59,652 nt of DNA from Candidatus Hydrogenedentota bacterium. GTDB lineage: Bacteria; Hydrogenedentota; Hydrogenedentia; Hydrogenedentales; CAITNO01. The stretch is from assembly GCA_012730045.1 (NCBI GenBank), contig JAAYBR010000130.1:1-59652 (forward strand). Direction: 5' to 3'. The position numbers and the translations under genes are program-made. Every line of letters begins with the position of its first letter. Position 1 is the stretch's first letter. The notes beneath the pieces were generated by a model. That model did not search any database, was not told the DNA's origin, and saw only the letters and a list, made by a program, of their open reading frames with translations. This document shows, in pieces, positions 8,346 to 18,443 of this stretch.

Positions 8346-10808
8346 ATGTTTGAAAGATACACCGAAAGGGCGAAAGCTGCGGTAAGCGCGGCGCGGAGCG
8401 AGGCGCTGCGCCACGGGTCGGACTATGTCCGCACGGAGCATCTGCTGCTGGGGCTTTGCCGCGATCCGGAGGGGATCGCCGCGCGCACCCTGGAAAACCT
8501 CGGGGTGGACATCCAGATGCTGGCCGCCGATATTGAGCGGCAGGTGCAGCCGGGTACCCGGGCGGCCTCGCGCGAGGAGATCACGTTCACGTCGCGGGCC
8601 AAGAAGGTGCTGGAGCTGGCGGTGGAGGAGGCGCGCCGTTTGAACCACAACTACGTGGGGACGGAGCACATTCTTCTGGGGCTGATAAAGGAGGGCGAGG
8701 GGATCGCCGCGAAGCTGCTGAACGACCTGGGCGTGGACCATGCCCGGATGCAGACCGAGGTGCAGCGGCTGGTCGGCGGCCAGGGCCGCCCCGGCGCGGC
8801 GCCCGAGCCCGGCGCGGGCCGCAAGTCGCAGACCCCGGCGCTGGACGCCTTCGGCCGCGACCTGACCGCGCTGGCGCGGGAGAACAAGCTGGACCCGGTG
8901 ATCGGCCGCGAGGCGGAGATTGAGCGGGTGATCCAGGTGCTCAGCCGCCGCACGAAGAACAACCCGGTGCTCATCGGCGAGGCGGGCGTCGGCAAGACGG
9001 CCATCGTCGAGGGGCTGGCCCAGGCCATCGTGAACGGCGACGTGCCCGACCTGCTGCTGAACCGGCGCGTGCTGACGCTGGACCTGGCGGGGGTGGTGGC
9101 GGGGACGAAGTACCGGGGCCAGTTCGAGGAGCGGCTCAAGTCGGTGATGAAGGAAATCCGCCGGGCGGACAACGTCATCCTGTTCATTGACGAGCTGCAC
9201 ACCATCGTGGGCGCGGGGGCGGCGGAGGGCGCGGTGGACGCCGCGAACATGCTGAAGCCCTCGCTGGCGCGCGGCGAGCTGCAGTGCATCGGCGCGACGA
9301 CGATGGACGAGTACCGCAAGCACATCGAGAAGGACGCCGCCCTGGCGCGGCGTTTCCAGACGATCCTGGTGAACGCGCCGTCGGTGGAGCAGACCATCGA
9401 GATCATCCGCGGCCTGCGCGACAAGTACGAGGCGCACCACCGGGTGAAGTTTTCCGACGAGGCGGTGGTGGCGGCGGCGCGCCTGTCGAACCAGTACATC
9501 ATGGACCGGTTCCTGCCGGACAAGGCTGTGGACGTCATAGACGAGGCGGGCAGCCGGGCGCGGCTCCAGATCACGACGCGCCCCCCGGCGCTGAAGCTGC
9601 TGGAGGCGGAGATCGGCGAGGCGGTGAAGGAGAAGGAGGAGGCCATCCACAACCAGGAATACGAGCGGGCGGCGTCGCTGCGCGACCGCGAGCGCACGCT
9701 CCAGGCCCGCCTCGAGGAGGCCCAGCGCGACTGGCAGCGCAAGCGCGACTCCGCCGAAACCGTGGTCACGGAGGAGGACATCGCCCACATCGTCTCGAAG
9801 TGGACCGGCGTGCCCCTGACCAAACTGGAGGAGAAGGAGTCGCTGCGGCTCCTGCGCATGCGCGACGAGCTGCACCGGGGCGTGGTGGGGCAGGACGAGG
9901 CGATAGACGCGATCACGCGGGCCATCCAGCGCTCGCGGTCGGGCCTGCGCGACCGCACCCGGCCCGTGGGCTCCTTCCTCCTGCTGGGCCCCACCGGCGT
10001 GGGCAAGACCCTGCTCGCCAAGACCCTGGCCGAGTTCCTCTTCGGCAGCCAGGAGGCCCTGATCACGGTGGACATGTCGGAGTACATGGAGAAGTTCGCC
10101 GTGTCCCGCCTCATGGGCGCGCCCCCCGGATACATCGGCTACGACCAGGGCGGCCAGCTCACCGAGCAGGTGCGCCGCCGCCCCTATTCCGTGGTGCTCT
10201 TCGACGAGATTGAAAAGGCGCACCCGGACGTGTTTAACGCCCTGCTCCAGGTGCTCGACGAGGGGCACATGACGGACTCGACGGGCCGCAAGGTGGATTT
10301 CCGGAACACGGTGGTCATGATGACCTCCAACGCCGGGGCGCGCCGGATCGGCCGGAGCACGTCGCTGGGATTCCACACGGACGAGGACGACGGCGTCCAC
10401 GCCCGGATGAGGGACCGGGTGCTGGAGGAGGCCCGCAAGGTCTTCAATCCGGAGTTTCTCAACCGGATAGACGAGACGCTGGTGTTCCACCGGCTCAGCG
10501 GCGCCGAGCTGCTCCAGATTGTGGACATCCAGTCCGGGGAGGTGGTCCGCCGGGCGGCGGAGCAGGGGTTGCGCCTGGTCCTGAGCCCCGAGGCGCGGGA
10601 GTTTCTGGTGCGGATCGGCAGCAGCAACGAGTACGGCGCCCGGCCCCTGCGGCGGGCGGTGCAGCAATACATGGAAGACCCCCTGGCTGAATTGTTGCTT
10701 CGGGGCGGGTTGAACAGGGATACTGAAATCAGTGTGCGGCCCTCGGACGCCGGCGACAGGCTGGTGTTTGACGGGGCTGTGCGGGCCGCGGAGGGTGCAA
10801 CGTCTTGA
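8346..10808 (+). CDS. clpC: ATP-dependent Clp protease ATPase subunit ClpC
   Basis: The 820-residue class I AAA+ unfoldase feeds substrates to ClpP. ATG 8346 gives the family N terminus [13 protein letters not shown]; the longer frame to 8151 has no family match. Two Clp-N repeats (1-150) contain TEHLLLGL and TEHILLGL. The first ATPase domain has GEAGVGKT near 211 and ILFIDE. A UVR/M domain around 425-460 ([19 protein letters not shown]) marks it as ClpC rather than ClpB. The second ATPase domain has GPTGVGKT near 549 and [14 protein letters not shown]. Its stop codon overlaps the TTG start of bamA, so the chaperone and the outer-membrane assembly factor are coupled here. Confidence 0.96.
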   Translation: MFERYTERAKAAVSAARSEALRHGSDYVRTEHLLLGLCRDPEGIAARTLENLGVDIQMLAADIERQVQPGTRAASREEITFTSRAKKVLELAVEEARRLNHNYVGTEHILLGLIKEGEGIAAKLLNDLGVDHARMQTEVQRLVGGQGRPGAAPEPGAGRKSQTPALDAFGRDLTALARENKLDPVIGREAEIERVIQVLSRRTKNNPVLIGEAGVGKTAIVEGLAQAIVNGDVPDLLLNRRVLTLDLAGVVAGTKYRGQFEERLKSVMKEIRRADNVILFIDELHTIVGAGAAEGAVDAANMLKPSLARGELQCIGATTMDEYRKHIEKDAALARRFQTILVNAPSVEQTIEIIRGLRDKYEAHHRVKFSDEAVVAAARLSNQYIMDRFLPDKAVDVIDEAGSRARLQITTRPPALKLLEAEIGEAVKEKEEAIHNQEYERAASLRDRERTLQARLEEAQRDWQRKRDSAETVVTEEDIAHIVSKWTGVPLTKLEEKESLRLLRMRDELHRGVVGQDEAIDAITRAIQRSRSGLRDRTRPVGSFLLLGPTGVGKTLLAKTLAEFLFGSQEALITVDMSEYMEKFAVSRLMGAPPGYIGYDQGGQLTEQVRRRPYSVVLFDEIEKAHPDVFNALLQVLDEGHMTDSTGRKVDFRNTVVMMTSNAGARRIGRSTSLGFHTDEDDGVHARMRDRVLEEARKVFNPEFLNRIDETLVFHRLSGAELLQIVDIQSGEVVRRAAEQGLRLVLSPEAREFLVRIGSSNEYGARPLRRAVQQYMEDPLAELLLRGGLNRDTEISVRPSDAGDRLVFDGAVRAAEGATS

Positions 10809-13117
10809 AAACGAAACATGTCGCGCTGGGAATCATGGTGCTTGGTCTGTTCGCGTTTGCCGCCGCGGCCCAGGATGCCCCGGCGAAAACGGTGGACGAG
10901 GTGCGCTTCGAGGGGCTGGTGCGCGTGAGCGACCAGGCAGTCCGCTCCCGGGTGGAGTCCGCCGCGGGCGCCGCCCTCGACCAGGGCGCCGTCTCGCGCG
11001 ACGTCCGCCGGCTCTACGAGCTGGGCTACTTCGACAAGGTGGACGCCGGGGTCGTGGACGAGGCCGGGAAGACCGTCCTCGTGTTTAAGGTGGAGGAGAA
11101 GCGGGTGATCGAGGAGGTGCGGGTCATCGGCAACAAGAAGATCAAGGACCGCAACATCCGCGGCGCCCTCACCCTGCGCGAGGGCGAGTCCTTCGTGCCC
11201 GAGGCGTTCGACGAGGAGCGCAAGGCCGTCCTCAAGCTCTACGAGGGCAAGGGTTTCGCGAACACGACGGTGGACGCCGCCGCCGAGAACGTGGGCCCCT
11301 CCCGCGTGCGCCTGATCTACACCATCACCGAGGGCCGCAAGGCCCGCATCCGCGACATCGAGTTCGAGGGCAACGAGGCCCTGAGCGACCGCCAGCTGCG
11401 CAAGGTCATGAAGACCAAGCGCGCGTGGTGGTTCTTCGGCGGCAAGTACGAGGAGGAGAAGTTCGAGGCGGACCTCGCCGGCATCGTGGACGCCTACGGC
11501 GACAAGGGCCGCCTGGAGTCCGAGGTGGCCAAGACCGACGTGGTCTACACGGACGACGGCAAGGGCATGAAGATCACGGTCCATGTGGCCGAGGGCCCCG
11601 AGTACAAAATGGAGGCCATGGACGTCGCGGGGAACATCGTCTACGACGACGACGAGATGTCCGGCCTGGTCAAGGTGAAGCCCGGCGACGTGCACAACAA
11701 GGGGCAGGTGGCGAAGGACGCGCGGGTGCTGCAGAAGGGCCTGGAGGACAGCGGCTACGTGGACGCCCTGGTCACCCCGCAGGTGGCGCTGGACCGCGAG
11801 AAGAAGACAACGAGCGTGGTGTACGACGTGGCCGAGGGCGACCTGAAATACGTGCGCCAGATCCGGATCACGGGCAACAGCGTCACCAGGGACGAGATCG
11901 TCCGCCGTCAGATGCTGCTGGTGCCCGGCGAGCGCTACGACGGCGCCGCGGTGGACCAGAGCAAGAAACGCCTCGACGACACGCGGTTCTTCGACTCCGT
12001 GCGGGTCACCCTCGACGAGACGCCGGACAACGCGGGGGGCGACCTCTTCACGGACCTGAACGTGGACGTGGAGGAGGGGAAGACCGGCACCTTCAACTTC
12101 GGCGGCGGCTACAGCACCGAGGACGGCATGGGCGTCTACACGGAGCTGCGCCTGAACAATTTCGACATCGCCAACTGGCCCAAATTCAGCGGCGGCGGGC
12201 AGCAGCTGCGGCTCAAGGTCAACACGGGCACCCGGCGCGACCAGTACAGCCTGAGCTTCACGGAGCCCGAGTTCCTCGGGCGGCCCATCTCCTTCGGCGT
12301 GGACCTCTTCGACGAGTCCTACCTCGTGCGCGGCGGCGCCGACTACGAGGAGGACTCCCGGGGCGGCCAGCTCCGCTTCGGCAAGTCGCTCTCCCCCTAT
12401 GTCACGGCGCAGTCCAGCTTCCGCGTGCAGGAGACCGACATCAGCGACCTGCCCTGGCTGATCAACAGGGAGATCAAACGGCAGGAGGGCGAGTCCACGA
12501 CCGTGAGCACGCGCTGGGCCATCGAGCGCAACACGCTGGACAGCCGCTTCGACCCCGGCAAGGGCTCCACCCACAGCCTGGCCGCCGAGGTGGCCGGGTT
12601 CGGCGGCGACCATGAGTTTGTCAAGCTGGAGCACGACTCCATCTGGTACCGCGGCGTCGGCTCCGCCGAGAAGGTGGTCCTCTCCCTGCGCCAGCGCGAG
12701 GGCTGGATGACCGAGTACGGCAGTTCGGACTATGTGCCCCTCCAGGACCGCTTCTACGCCGGCGGCACCACCACCGTCCGCGGCTACCGCAACCGCGACA
12801 TCGGCCCGAAGGTCCGCGAGTACCGGTGGTGGGGCGACACCTTCGCCATCGGCGGCAATGTCCGCCTGCTCACCAACCTGGAGATGAAGTACAAGATCAC
12901 CGACATGCTCCGGGTCTACACCTTCGCGGACGCGGGCGGCGTGTGGGAGGACACCGATTTTGACCTCGGCGACATGCGCTACAGCGTGGGCGTCGGCCTC
13001 GGGTTCAACGTCCCCATGCTCGGCCCCATCCGTGTGGACTACGGCTTCCCGCTGAACCCGGACGACGACCAGAGCAGCTCGGGCAGGCTCCACCTCGCCA
13101 CGGGCTTCCGTTTCTAG
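10805..13117 (+). CDS. bamA: Outer membrane protein assembly factor BamA
   Basis: The 770-residue protein is predicted to insert beta-barrel proteins into the outer membrane. TTG 10805 is the likely start: GAGGGTG lies 7 bases upstream and it gives a proper signal peptide ([22 protein letters not shown]). An internal ATG at 10835 would lose the charged N region. Residues about 28-430 form POTRA domains (for example VDEVRFEGLVRVSDQAVRSRV, with IEEVRVIGNKKIKDRNIRGAL next). The C-terminal half is the 16-strand barrel, with TTTVRGYRNRDIGP, FADAGGVW and a final phenylalanine-ended strand LHLATGFRF. The start overlaps the clpC stop. A skp/ompH-lpxD-lpxC block follows, a classic gene order. Confidence 0.96.
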   Translation: MKTKHVALGIMVLGLFAFAAAAQDAPAKTVDEVRFEGLVRVSDQAVRSRVESAAGAALDQGAVSRDVRRLYELGYFDKVDAGVVDEAGKTVLVFKVEEKRVIEEVRVIGNKKIKDRNIRGALTLREGESFVPEAFDEERKAVLKLYEGKGFANTTVDAAAENVGPSRVRLIYTITEGRKARIRDIEFEGNEALSDRQLRKVMKTKRAWWFFGGKYEEEKFEADLAGIVDAYGDKGRLESEVAKTDVVYTDDGKGMKITVHVAEGPEYKMEAMDVAGNIVYDDDEMSGLVKVKPGDVHNKGQVAKDARVLQKGLEDSGYVDALVTPQVALDREKKTTSVVYDVAEGDLKYVRQIRITGNSVTRDEIVRRQMLLVPGERYDGAAVDQSKKRLDDTRFFDSVRVTLDETPDNAGGDLFTDLNVDVEEGKTGTFNFGGGYSTEDGMGVYTELRLNNFDIANWPKFSGGGQQLRLKVNTGTRRDQYSLSFTEPEFLGRPISFGVDLFDESYLVRGGADYEEDSRGGQLRFGKSLSPYVTAQSSFRVQETDISDLPWLINREIKRQEGESTTVSTRWAIERNTLDSRFDPGKGSTHSLAAEVAGFGGDHEFVKLEHDSIWYRGVGSAEKVVLSLRQREGWMTEYGSSDYVPLQDRFYAGGTTTVRGYRNRDIGPKVREYRWWGDTFAIGGNVRLLTNLEMKYKITDMLRVYTFADAGGVWEDTDFDLGDMRYSVGVGLGFNVPMLGPIRVDYGFPLNPDDDQSSSGRLHLATGFRF

Positions 13118-13141
13118 GCCCCCGAAACGGCGCCGGGGGCC
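13117..13141 (+). terminator. Hairpin after bamA
   Basis: GGCCCCCG (13117-13124) pairs with CGGGGGCC (13134-13141). A second GC stem follows (GGGGGC with GCGCCCCC) and ends in TTT at 13161-13163. It may attenuate or terminate clpC-bamA transcription before the ompH promoter. The T-tract is short, so termination is uncertain. Confidence 0.4.
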
Positions 13142-13160
13142 GGCGCGGGCCGCGCCCCCT

Positions 13161-13189
13161 TTGAACCCGTTCCGCCGGCATGGTATACT
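13161..13189 (+). promoter_or_regulatory. Near-consensus sigma70-type promoter for ompH-lpxD-lpxC/fabZ
   Basis: TTGAAC (13161-13166) is followed by a 17-base spacer and TATACT (13184-13189). It stands out sharply from the GC-rich surroundings. The ompH start lies about 89 bases further on. It gives the envelope genes their own transcription start, separate from clpC-bamA. Confidence 0.75.
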
Positions 13190-13277
13190 GGCGGACCATG
13201 GTGGAAATGCAGGAGAACCGCGGGCGCGCCCCTGTTGCGCCCGCTTCCCACAATCAACCCAGCAAAAGGATTCAGCC

Positions 13278-13850
13278 GTGTCACGTCAACCGTCGGTGAA
13301 GACTTTGTCCGTGTTTGTGGCGCTGCTGGTGGCCGGGGCCGGGGCCGTCGCGCTCCTGAGCGCCGCCGCCAACGCGCAGAACAACTCCCAGCCCTCCTAC
13401 AAGATCGCCGTGGTGGACATGGGCGTCCTCCTGAGCGACTACGGCAAGCGCAAGACGCTCTACGACGAGCTGCAGAAGGACGTGGACGCCAAGCAGAAGG
13501 AGCTGGACGCCATGGAGGCGGCCATCAGCGCCGACCGCAAGAAGCTGGAGACCGAGGGGGCGGGCATGACCGACGCCCAGCGCATGGAGCTGGGGACCAA
13601 GGTCCAGACCGCCGTCACGAACTTCCGCGCCGCCATGCAGACCCGGCAGCAGATGATTGACAGCAACGAGGCGAAGGTGATGAAGGAGGTCATGGCGGAC
13701 GTGCAGAAGGTCATCGCCCAGATCGGCGAGCAGGAGGGGTACCACCTCATCCTCAACGCCGCCGAGGAGGGATCGCCCCGCTCCGGCCTGCTGTTCCACA
13801 GCGCCACCCTGGACGTCACCCCCAAGGTGCTGGCCATTCTCAACAAGTGA
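13278..13850 (+). CDS. skp: Periplasmic chaperone Skp/OmpH family
   Basis: The 190-residue protein carries a signal peptide (SRQPSVKTLSVFVALLVAGAG) followed by YKIAVVDMGVLLSDYG, the usual opening beta strand of OmpH/Skp. A long coiled-coil-prone helix comes next (KDVDAKQKELDAMEAAISADRKK) and then a returning helix ending in VIAQIGEQEGYHLILNA. GTG 13278 is chosen because AAAGGA precedes it at the right distance and it begins the signal peptide. The family holds unfolded outer-membrane proteins in the periplasm and passes them to BamA, whose gene is just upstream. lpxD follows 59 bases later. Confidence 0.92.
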   Translation: MSRQPSVKTLSVFVALLVAGAGAVALLSAAANAQNNSQPSYKIAVVDMGVLLSDYGKRKTLYDELQKDVDAKQKELDAMEAAISADRKKLETEGAGMTDAQRMELGTKVQTAVTNFRAAMQTRQQMIDSNEAKVMKEVMADVQKVIAQIGEQEGYHLILNAAEEGSPRSGLLFHSATLDVTPKVLAILNK

Positions 13851-13909
13851 TTTCCGGAATCCGGGGTCCTGTCCGCGGCCGGAAGGCCGCGCGGGAGGCT
13901 TGACGGTTC

Positions 13910-14944
13910 ATGGGACATTCCGTTGAAGACATCGCCCGCCTGGTGGGGGGGGAGGCGCTTGGCGACCCCGCCGTCCCGGTCACGGGGGCAAACGGCCTCG
14001 CCGAGGCCGGCCCCGGCGACCTCTGCTTCGTGCGCGGCGAGAAATACTACCCCCTCCTCCGCGAGTGCCGGGCCGCCGCCGTCCTTGTGCCCGAGCCGGT
14101 GGCGGACGCCGCCCCCGTGCAGATATGCGTGGCCCGGCCCGAGGAGGCGTTTCTGCGCGCCCTGGCCCTGTTTGACCGCGGCGAGGCGGCGCGGCCCGCG
14201 CCGGGGGTTCATCCCGGCGCCCATGTTTCCCCGGAGGCCCGGCTGGGCGACGGCGTCGCCGTCGGCCCCGGCGCCGTGGTGGAAGCCGGGGCGGTGCTTG
14301 GAGACGGCGTGGTGCTGTTTCCCGGGGCCTATGTCGGCGCGGACTGCCGGGTCGGCGACGGCACGGTGGTGCATCCCAACGCGGTGCTCCGGGAAGAAAC
14401 CACTGTTGGCCGGGGTTGCATCATCCATGCGGGGGCCTGCCTGGGCAGTGACGGGTTCGGTTTCGTCCCCATGGACGGCGCATGGCACAAAGTGCCCCAG
14501 GTGGGCCGCGTGGAGATCGGCGACGGCGTGGAGATCGGCAGCAACACGGCGGTGGACCGGGCGACTTTTGGCGTCACCCGCATCGGACGGGGCACGAAAA
14601 TTGATAATCTTGTGCAAATAGGGCACAATGTGGAGATCGGCGAGCACTGTGTGGTCGCCGGGATGGCCGGGATCGCGGGCAGCGCGAAAATCGGCAACCA
14701 AGTCAGAATAGGGGCCTCCGCCGGCATTGCCGGCCACATCACCATCGGCGACGGCGCCAGCATTGGCGGCCGCAGCGGGGTGACGCGGTCCGTCCCGCCG
14801 GGGGCGACCGTCTCGGGCTTTCCCGCCACGGACCACGAGGCGCAGAAGCGCATCATGGTGGGCCAGATGCGGCTGCCCGGGCTGATGCGGCGGATCAACC
14901 AGCTTGAGGCGCGCCTCAAGGCCCTGGAAGAGTCGGAATCATGA
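13910..14944 (+). CDS. lpxD: UDP-3-O-acylglucosamine N-acyltransferase LpxD
   Basis: The 344-residue protein attaches the N-linked hydroxyacyl chain in the third step of lipid A synthesis. An N-terminal uridine-binding domain (1-100; [13 protein letters not shown]) is followed by left-handed hexapeptide repeats (for example [19 protein letters not shown] and [19 protein letters not shown]). The catalytic histidine is probably the one in [10 protein letters not shown]. The C-terminal helix carries [15 protein letters not shown], used for trimer packing. It overlaps the lpxC/fabZ gene by ATGA. GGGAGG lies upstream of the start. Confidence 0.96.
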   Translation: MGHSVEDIARLVGGEALGDPAVPVTGANGLAEAGPGDLCFVRGEKYYPLLRECRAAAVLVPEPVADAAPVQICVARPEEAFLRALALFDRGEAARPAPGVHPGAHVSPEARLGDGVAVGPGAVVEAGAVLGDGVVLFPGAYVGADCRVGDGTVVHPNAVLREETTVGRGCIIHAGACLGSDGFGFVPMDGAWHKVPQVGRVEIGDGVEIGSNTAVDRATFGVTRIGRGTKIDNLVQIGHNVEIGEHCVVAGMAGIAGSAKIGNQVRIGASAGIAGHITIGDGASIGGRSGVTRSVPPGATVSGFPATDHEAQKRIMVGQMRLPGLMRRINQLEARLKALEESES

Positions 14945-16263
14945 GACAAAGAACCATCGCCTCCGAAGCGTCGTACTCCGGGGTCGGGCTCCACACCGGC
15001 AGCCTGACCACCGTCACGTTCAAACCCGCGCCCCCGGACAGCGGCATCAATTTCGTCCGGACGGACCTGCCGGACCGGCCGATGGTCCCCGCGCTGGTGG
15101 ACAACGTGGTGGACGTGTCCCGCGGCACCACCATCGGCATCGGCAGCGTCGCCATCCACACCGTCGAGCACGCCATGTCCGCCTTCGCGGGCATGGGCGT
15201 GGACAACATCACCGTCGAGGTGGACGCCGACGAGATCCCCAACGGCGACGGCAGCTCGCTGCCCGCCCTGGGCGCGATCATGAAGGCGGGCATCGTCGAG
15301 CAGGACGCCGAGAAGCAGTACATCACGGTGGACCACCCGGTCTACTACCGCAAGGACGATGTCACGCTGAGCATCCTGCCGTCGGACGAGTTCCGGGTGA
15401 CCATGACGATCTCCTACGGGCATCCCGCCATCGGCACGCAGTACGCCTCGTTCACCATCAACGAGGACACCTTCCGCAACGAGCTGGCCCCCGCGCGGAC
15501 CTTCTGCTTCCTGCGCGAGGTGAAGATGCTCCAGGAGGCGGGCCTCATCAAGGGCGGCGACCTCGAAAGCGCCGTGGTCATCGGCGACGACAAGATCCTG
15601 AACGACGACCTGCGCTTCCCCGACGAGTTTGTGCGCCACAAGATTCTTGACCTGATCGGCGACACCTACCTCCTGGGCCGCCCCATCAAGGGCCACATCA
15701 TCGGCGCGAAGTGCGGCCACGAGAAGAACGTCAACTTCTCCAAGCAGATCAAGAAGGCGTACCTCACGGGGCAGCAGGAGCGCTCCGGCGACGGCTACGG
15801 GGCCGTCCCGCGCCGCCAGCCGCCGGCCCTCGACGTCAACAAGATCATGAAGATCCTCCCCCACCGCTACCCCTTCCTGCTGGTGGACCGGATACTCTCC
15901 TTCGAGCCCATGAAGACCGTCACGGGCATGAAGAACGTCACGGTGAACGAGCCCTTCTTCCAGGGGCACTGGCCCGACGTGCCGGTCATGCCCGGCGTGC
16001 TGATCATCGAGGCCATGGCCCAGGTCAGCGCCATGCTCGTCTTCGGGGACAACGGCGAGCCCAACGGGCGCCTCGCCTTCCTCACGGGCATCGAGAAGGC
16101 CAAGTTCCGCAGCACCGTCGTCCCCGGCGACCAGATGGTCATCAAGGCCGAAATGGTGCAGTACCGCGACAACGCGTGCAAGGTCCAGGCCGTGGCCCTC
16201 ACGGACGACATGGTGGCGGCCGAGGCCGTCATGACCTTCGCCCTCATGGAAATTGACGCCTAG
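14941..16263 (+). CDS. lpxC/fabZ: Bifunctional LpxC-FabZ fusion (UDP-3-O-acyl-GlcNAc deacetylase / 3-hydroxyacyl-ACP dehydratase)
   Basis: The 440-residue protein joins two enzymes that compete for 3-hydroxyacyl-ACP. Residues 1-290 are LpxC, the committed lipid A step: the zinc ligands sit in VEHAMSAF (H about 77) and in HKILDLIGD, and CGHEKNV holds the later histidine. Residues about 297-440 are FabZ, with [13 protein letters not shown] (catalytic His near 309) and [20 protein letters not shown] (catalytic Glu near 357). Such fusions are known in Bacteroidetes and some other lineages. The linker is short ([17 protein letters not shown]). It overlaps lpxD by ATGA; lpxA is not next to it. Confidence 0.96.
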   Translation: MRQRTIASEASYSGVGLHTGSLTTVTFKPAPPDSGINFVRTDLPDRPMVPALVDNVVDVSRGTTIGIGSVAIHTVEHAMSAFAGMGVDNITVEVDADEIPNGDGSSLPALGAIMKAGIVEQDAEKQYITVDHPVYYRKDDVTLSILPSDEFRVTMTISYGHPAIGTQYASFTINEDTFRNELAPARTFCFLREVKMLQEAGLIKGGDLESAVVIGDDKILNDDLRFPDEFVRHKILDLIGDTYLLGRPIKGHIIGAKCGHEKNVNFSKQIKKAYLTGQQERSGDGYGAVPRRQPPALDVNKIMKILPHRYPFLLVDRILSFEPMKTVTGMKNVTVNEPFFQGHWPDVPVMPGVLIIEAMAQVSAMLVFGDNGEPNGRLAFLTGIEKAKFRSTVVPGDQMVIKAEMVQYRDNACKVQAVALTDDMVAAEAVMTFALMEIDA

Positions 16264-16295
16264 CCGTCCCATTCCCGGTCTCCCGGAGACTTCCC

Positions 16296-18323
16296 ATGAA
16301 CCCCCACAGGATGGCCGTGTTTCTGCTCTGCCTCGCGGCGGTCTGCGGCGCGGCGGCGGACATCGTTCTGGAGCCCCCCGTTTTCCATGGGGCGGTCCGG
16401 TCCGCCCTCTACAGGGAGAAATGGCCCGAGGACAACGGCGGGGTCGTCTACTGCTTCGTGCGCAACACCGGCGCGGCCCCCGACGGGGTGGCGGAGCTGC
16501 TTGTGAACGGCAAGGCCCCCGGCGAGGGCCCCAAATTCTCCTGGTGGCGGGTCTGGCCCGAATCCCTCGCCCCCGGGGAGACCGGATGCGTCACCCTCAA
16601 GGCGACCGGCGCCCCCCTGGCGAAGGGTTCCACGGCGGAACTGGCCGTCGTCATGGACTCCGGCGCGCGGGATTCCGTGTCCTTTGTGTGCGAAACCCCC
16701 GCATTGCGCCTGGCCAATGTGCTCCCCGCGCCCGAGCCGGGCACGCTCCTGCTCTACCTCCGCAACGACGGGAAGACCCCCGCCGAGGTCCGCCGGGTCC
16801 TCCTGAACAGCCGGGAGTGGGCCGCCGGGACCGATGCGGGCCTTGCGGCCGTCGGCGGATCCCACACCGTGCCGCCGGGCGGGCTGCGCATCCTGGAACT
16901 CGCCCACGGGGAATCCCTTCCCCCGATGGCCCCCCTGAACGTTCGCGTGCTCGCGGAGGCCGGGGACTCGCAGCTGCGGGTCGGCGCCGGCATCCGCCTC
17001 ACGGAGGCGGCGTTCCCCATTGGCACCTGGAGCAGCGACATGATCCAGTCGCCGGAGGGACAGCGCCAGGCGCGCCGGCTCGGGATAGACGCGTGCGTCA
17101 GCCACACCGACTGGCCCGCGCAGGAGGCCATGTTCGCCAGCCACCACATCCGCACGCTCAACATCTGCGCGCGCCAGGCGGGCGACCCGCCCCAGAAGGA
17201 GCCCGACACCGAACAGGTGGCCGCGCGGGCCGGGGCGGCGCACATCGCCGCGTGGATGGTGCGCGACGAGCCGGACCTCCACGGCATCCCCGCCGCGCGC
17301 ATGCTGGACCACGCCCTGGATTACTGGCGGCACGACCCGGACACCCCCGCCTACCTCAATCTCATGAGCATGTCGGGGTTCAACGAGTACGGCCCCGCGG
17401 CGGACATTGCCTGCATGGACCACTACGTCATGCACGCGCCCAACGCCCTCCCGCGCACGGGCATCACGCGCCACGCCCGGCTGGAGGAGGCCCTCGAGTA
17501 CACCGACCAGCTCAAGCGCAACACCGAGCCCGTGCGCATGTGGACCTGGGCCCAGCTCGCCGCGCCCGTGTGGGGCCGCCAGCCCGAAGGTTGGGGCGTC
17601 AAGCACCAGTTCTGGTCCCATGTCATGGGCGGCGCCAAGGGCATCCTCTGGTTCAAGTACGGCCCCGGGTACGAGCGCGACCACCCCGACCAGATCCGCA
17701 CCGCCGAGAACATCATCCGCGCGTTCAACACCGTGCGCGCCCTGTGCTTCTACGGCGAGCCCCTGGGTGCACTGAAAAGCGACGACCCGGAGATCACCGG
17801 GCGGCTCCTCGTCTCCCGCGACGCCGTCGTGGCCGTGGTCCTCAACAACAACTACACGACCGGCCTGCTCCCCTTCCGCAGCAACTACTCGCTGAAATCC
17901 TCCAGCGGCACCGTCTCCTTCGCCATGCCGTCGTGGATTCCCCTCGAGCAGGCCGTCACCGTCACCCCCGCCGGGTTCGTTCCCGTGGAGCACACAACGG
18001 ACGGGGAATCCGTCTCCCTGCGCGTCAGCATGAACGGCGCGGCGCGGGTCTTCCTCCTTGGCAGGCGCGACATCCAGCCGCCCGAGACCCCGGCGCGGGT
18101 CGTCATCGCCGGCCGGGACGACAAGGGCGCGACCCTCTCCTGGCCCGCCCCCTGCGACAACTACGGCGTCGCCGCCTACGAAATCCTCCTCAACGGCGAA
18201 CCCGCCGACACCACGCCCTTCCCCGTCTACACCGCCGCCATCCCCGGCGCCTACACCGTCCGCGCCCGCGACGCCGCAGGCAACGCCTCCCCCCCCACCG
18301 AGCCCGTCCTCGTCGCGTTCTGA
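16296..18323 (+). CDS. Secreted TIM-barrel glycosidase-like protein with C-terminal fibronectin III domain
   Basis: The 675-residue protein starts MNPHRMAVFLLCLAAVCGAAA, a signal peptide preceded by GGAG. The N-terminal half has beta-sandwich features (GGVVYCFVRNTGAAPDG and LYLRNDGKTPAEVRRV). Residues about 240-490 look like a beta/alpha barrel of the GH42/GH5 kind, with HIAAWMVRDEPDLHG, DHYVMHAPNALPR, VRMWTWAQLAAP and GILWFKYGPGYERDHPDQIRTAEN. After a beta-sandwich, residues from about 590 form a fibronectin III-like domain (TPARVVIAGRDDKGATLSWP... and YEILLNGEP). No family match is certain, so the substrate is unknown. It begins 32 bases after lpxC/fabZ and may be read through from it. Confidence 0.6.
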   Translation: MNPHRMAVFLLCLAAVCGAAADIVLEPPVFHGAVRSALYREKWPEDNGGVVYCFVRNTGAAPDGVAELLVNGKAPGEGPKFSWWRVWPESLAPGETGCVTLKATGAPLAKGSTAELAVVMDSGARDSVSFVCETPALRLANVLPAPEPGTLLLYLRNDGKTPAEVRRVLLNSREWAAGTDAGLAAVGGSHTVPPGGLRILELAHGESLPPMAPLNVRVLAEAGDSQLRVGAGIRLTEAAFPIGTWSSDMIQSPEGQRQARRLGIDACVSHTDWPAQEAMFASHHIRTLNICARQAGDPPQKEPDTEQVAARAGAAHIAAWMVRDEPDLHGIPAARMLDHALDYWRHDPDTPAYLNLMSMSGFNEYGPAADIACMDHYVMHAPNALPRTGITRHARLEEALEYTDQLKRNTEPVRMWTWAQLAAPVWGRQPEGWGVKHQFWSHVMGGAKGILWFKYGPGYERDHPDQIRTAENIIRAFNTVRALCFYGEPLGALKSDDPEITGRLLVSRDAVVAVVLNNNYTTGLLPFRSNYSLKSSSGTVSFAMPSWIPLEQAVTVTPAGFVPVEHTTDGESVSLRVSMNGAARVFLLGRRDIQPPETPARVVIAGRDDKGATLSWPAPCDNYGVAAYEILLNGEPADTTPFPVYTAAIPGAYTVRARDAAGNASPPTEPVLVAF

Positions 18324-18443
18324 GGCCGGCACGCAGCGACTCCGCGCAGAGAATCTCACACGGAGCCGCAGAGCCACTGAGAGGACAAGATGTCTCTTGA
18401 CGTCCCCTTGGGGCGTGTTCTCTTAGTGGGTGACCGCCTGCGC
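18324..18443. other. Gap with a small hairpin between convergent genes
   Basis: Two genes converge here. ACGtCCCC and GGGGCGT around 18398-18416 can form a stem with a TT loop, which could act as a weak bidirectional terminator. The short CACGGAGCCGCAGAG stretch resembles simple intergenic repeats. No gene is seen. Confidence 0.35.

Noticed and set aside
10184-13093. A 969-codon open frame on the minus strand
   Set aside because: It is antisense to clpC and bamA and has no domain.
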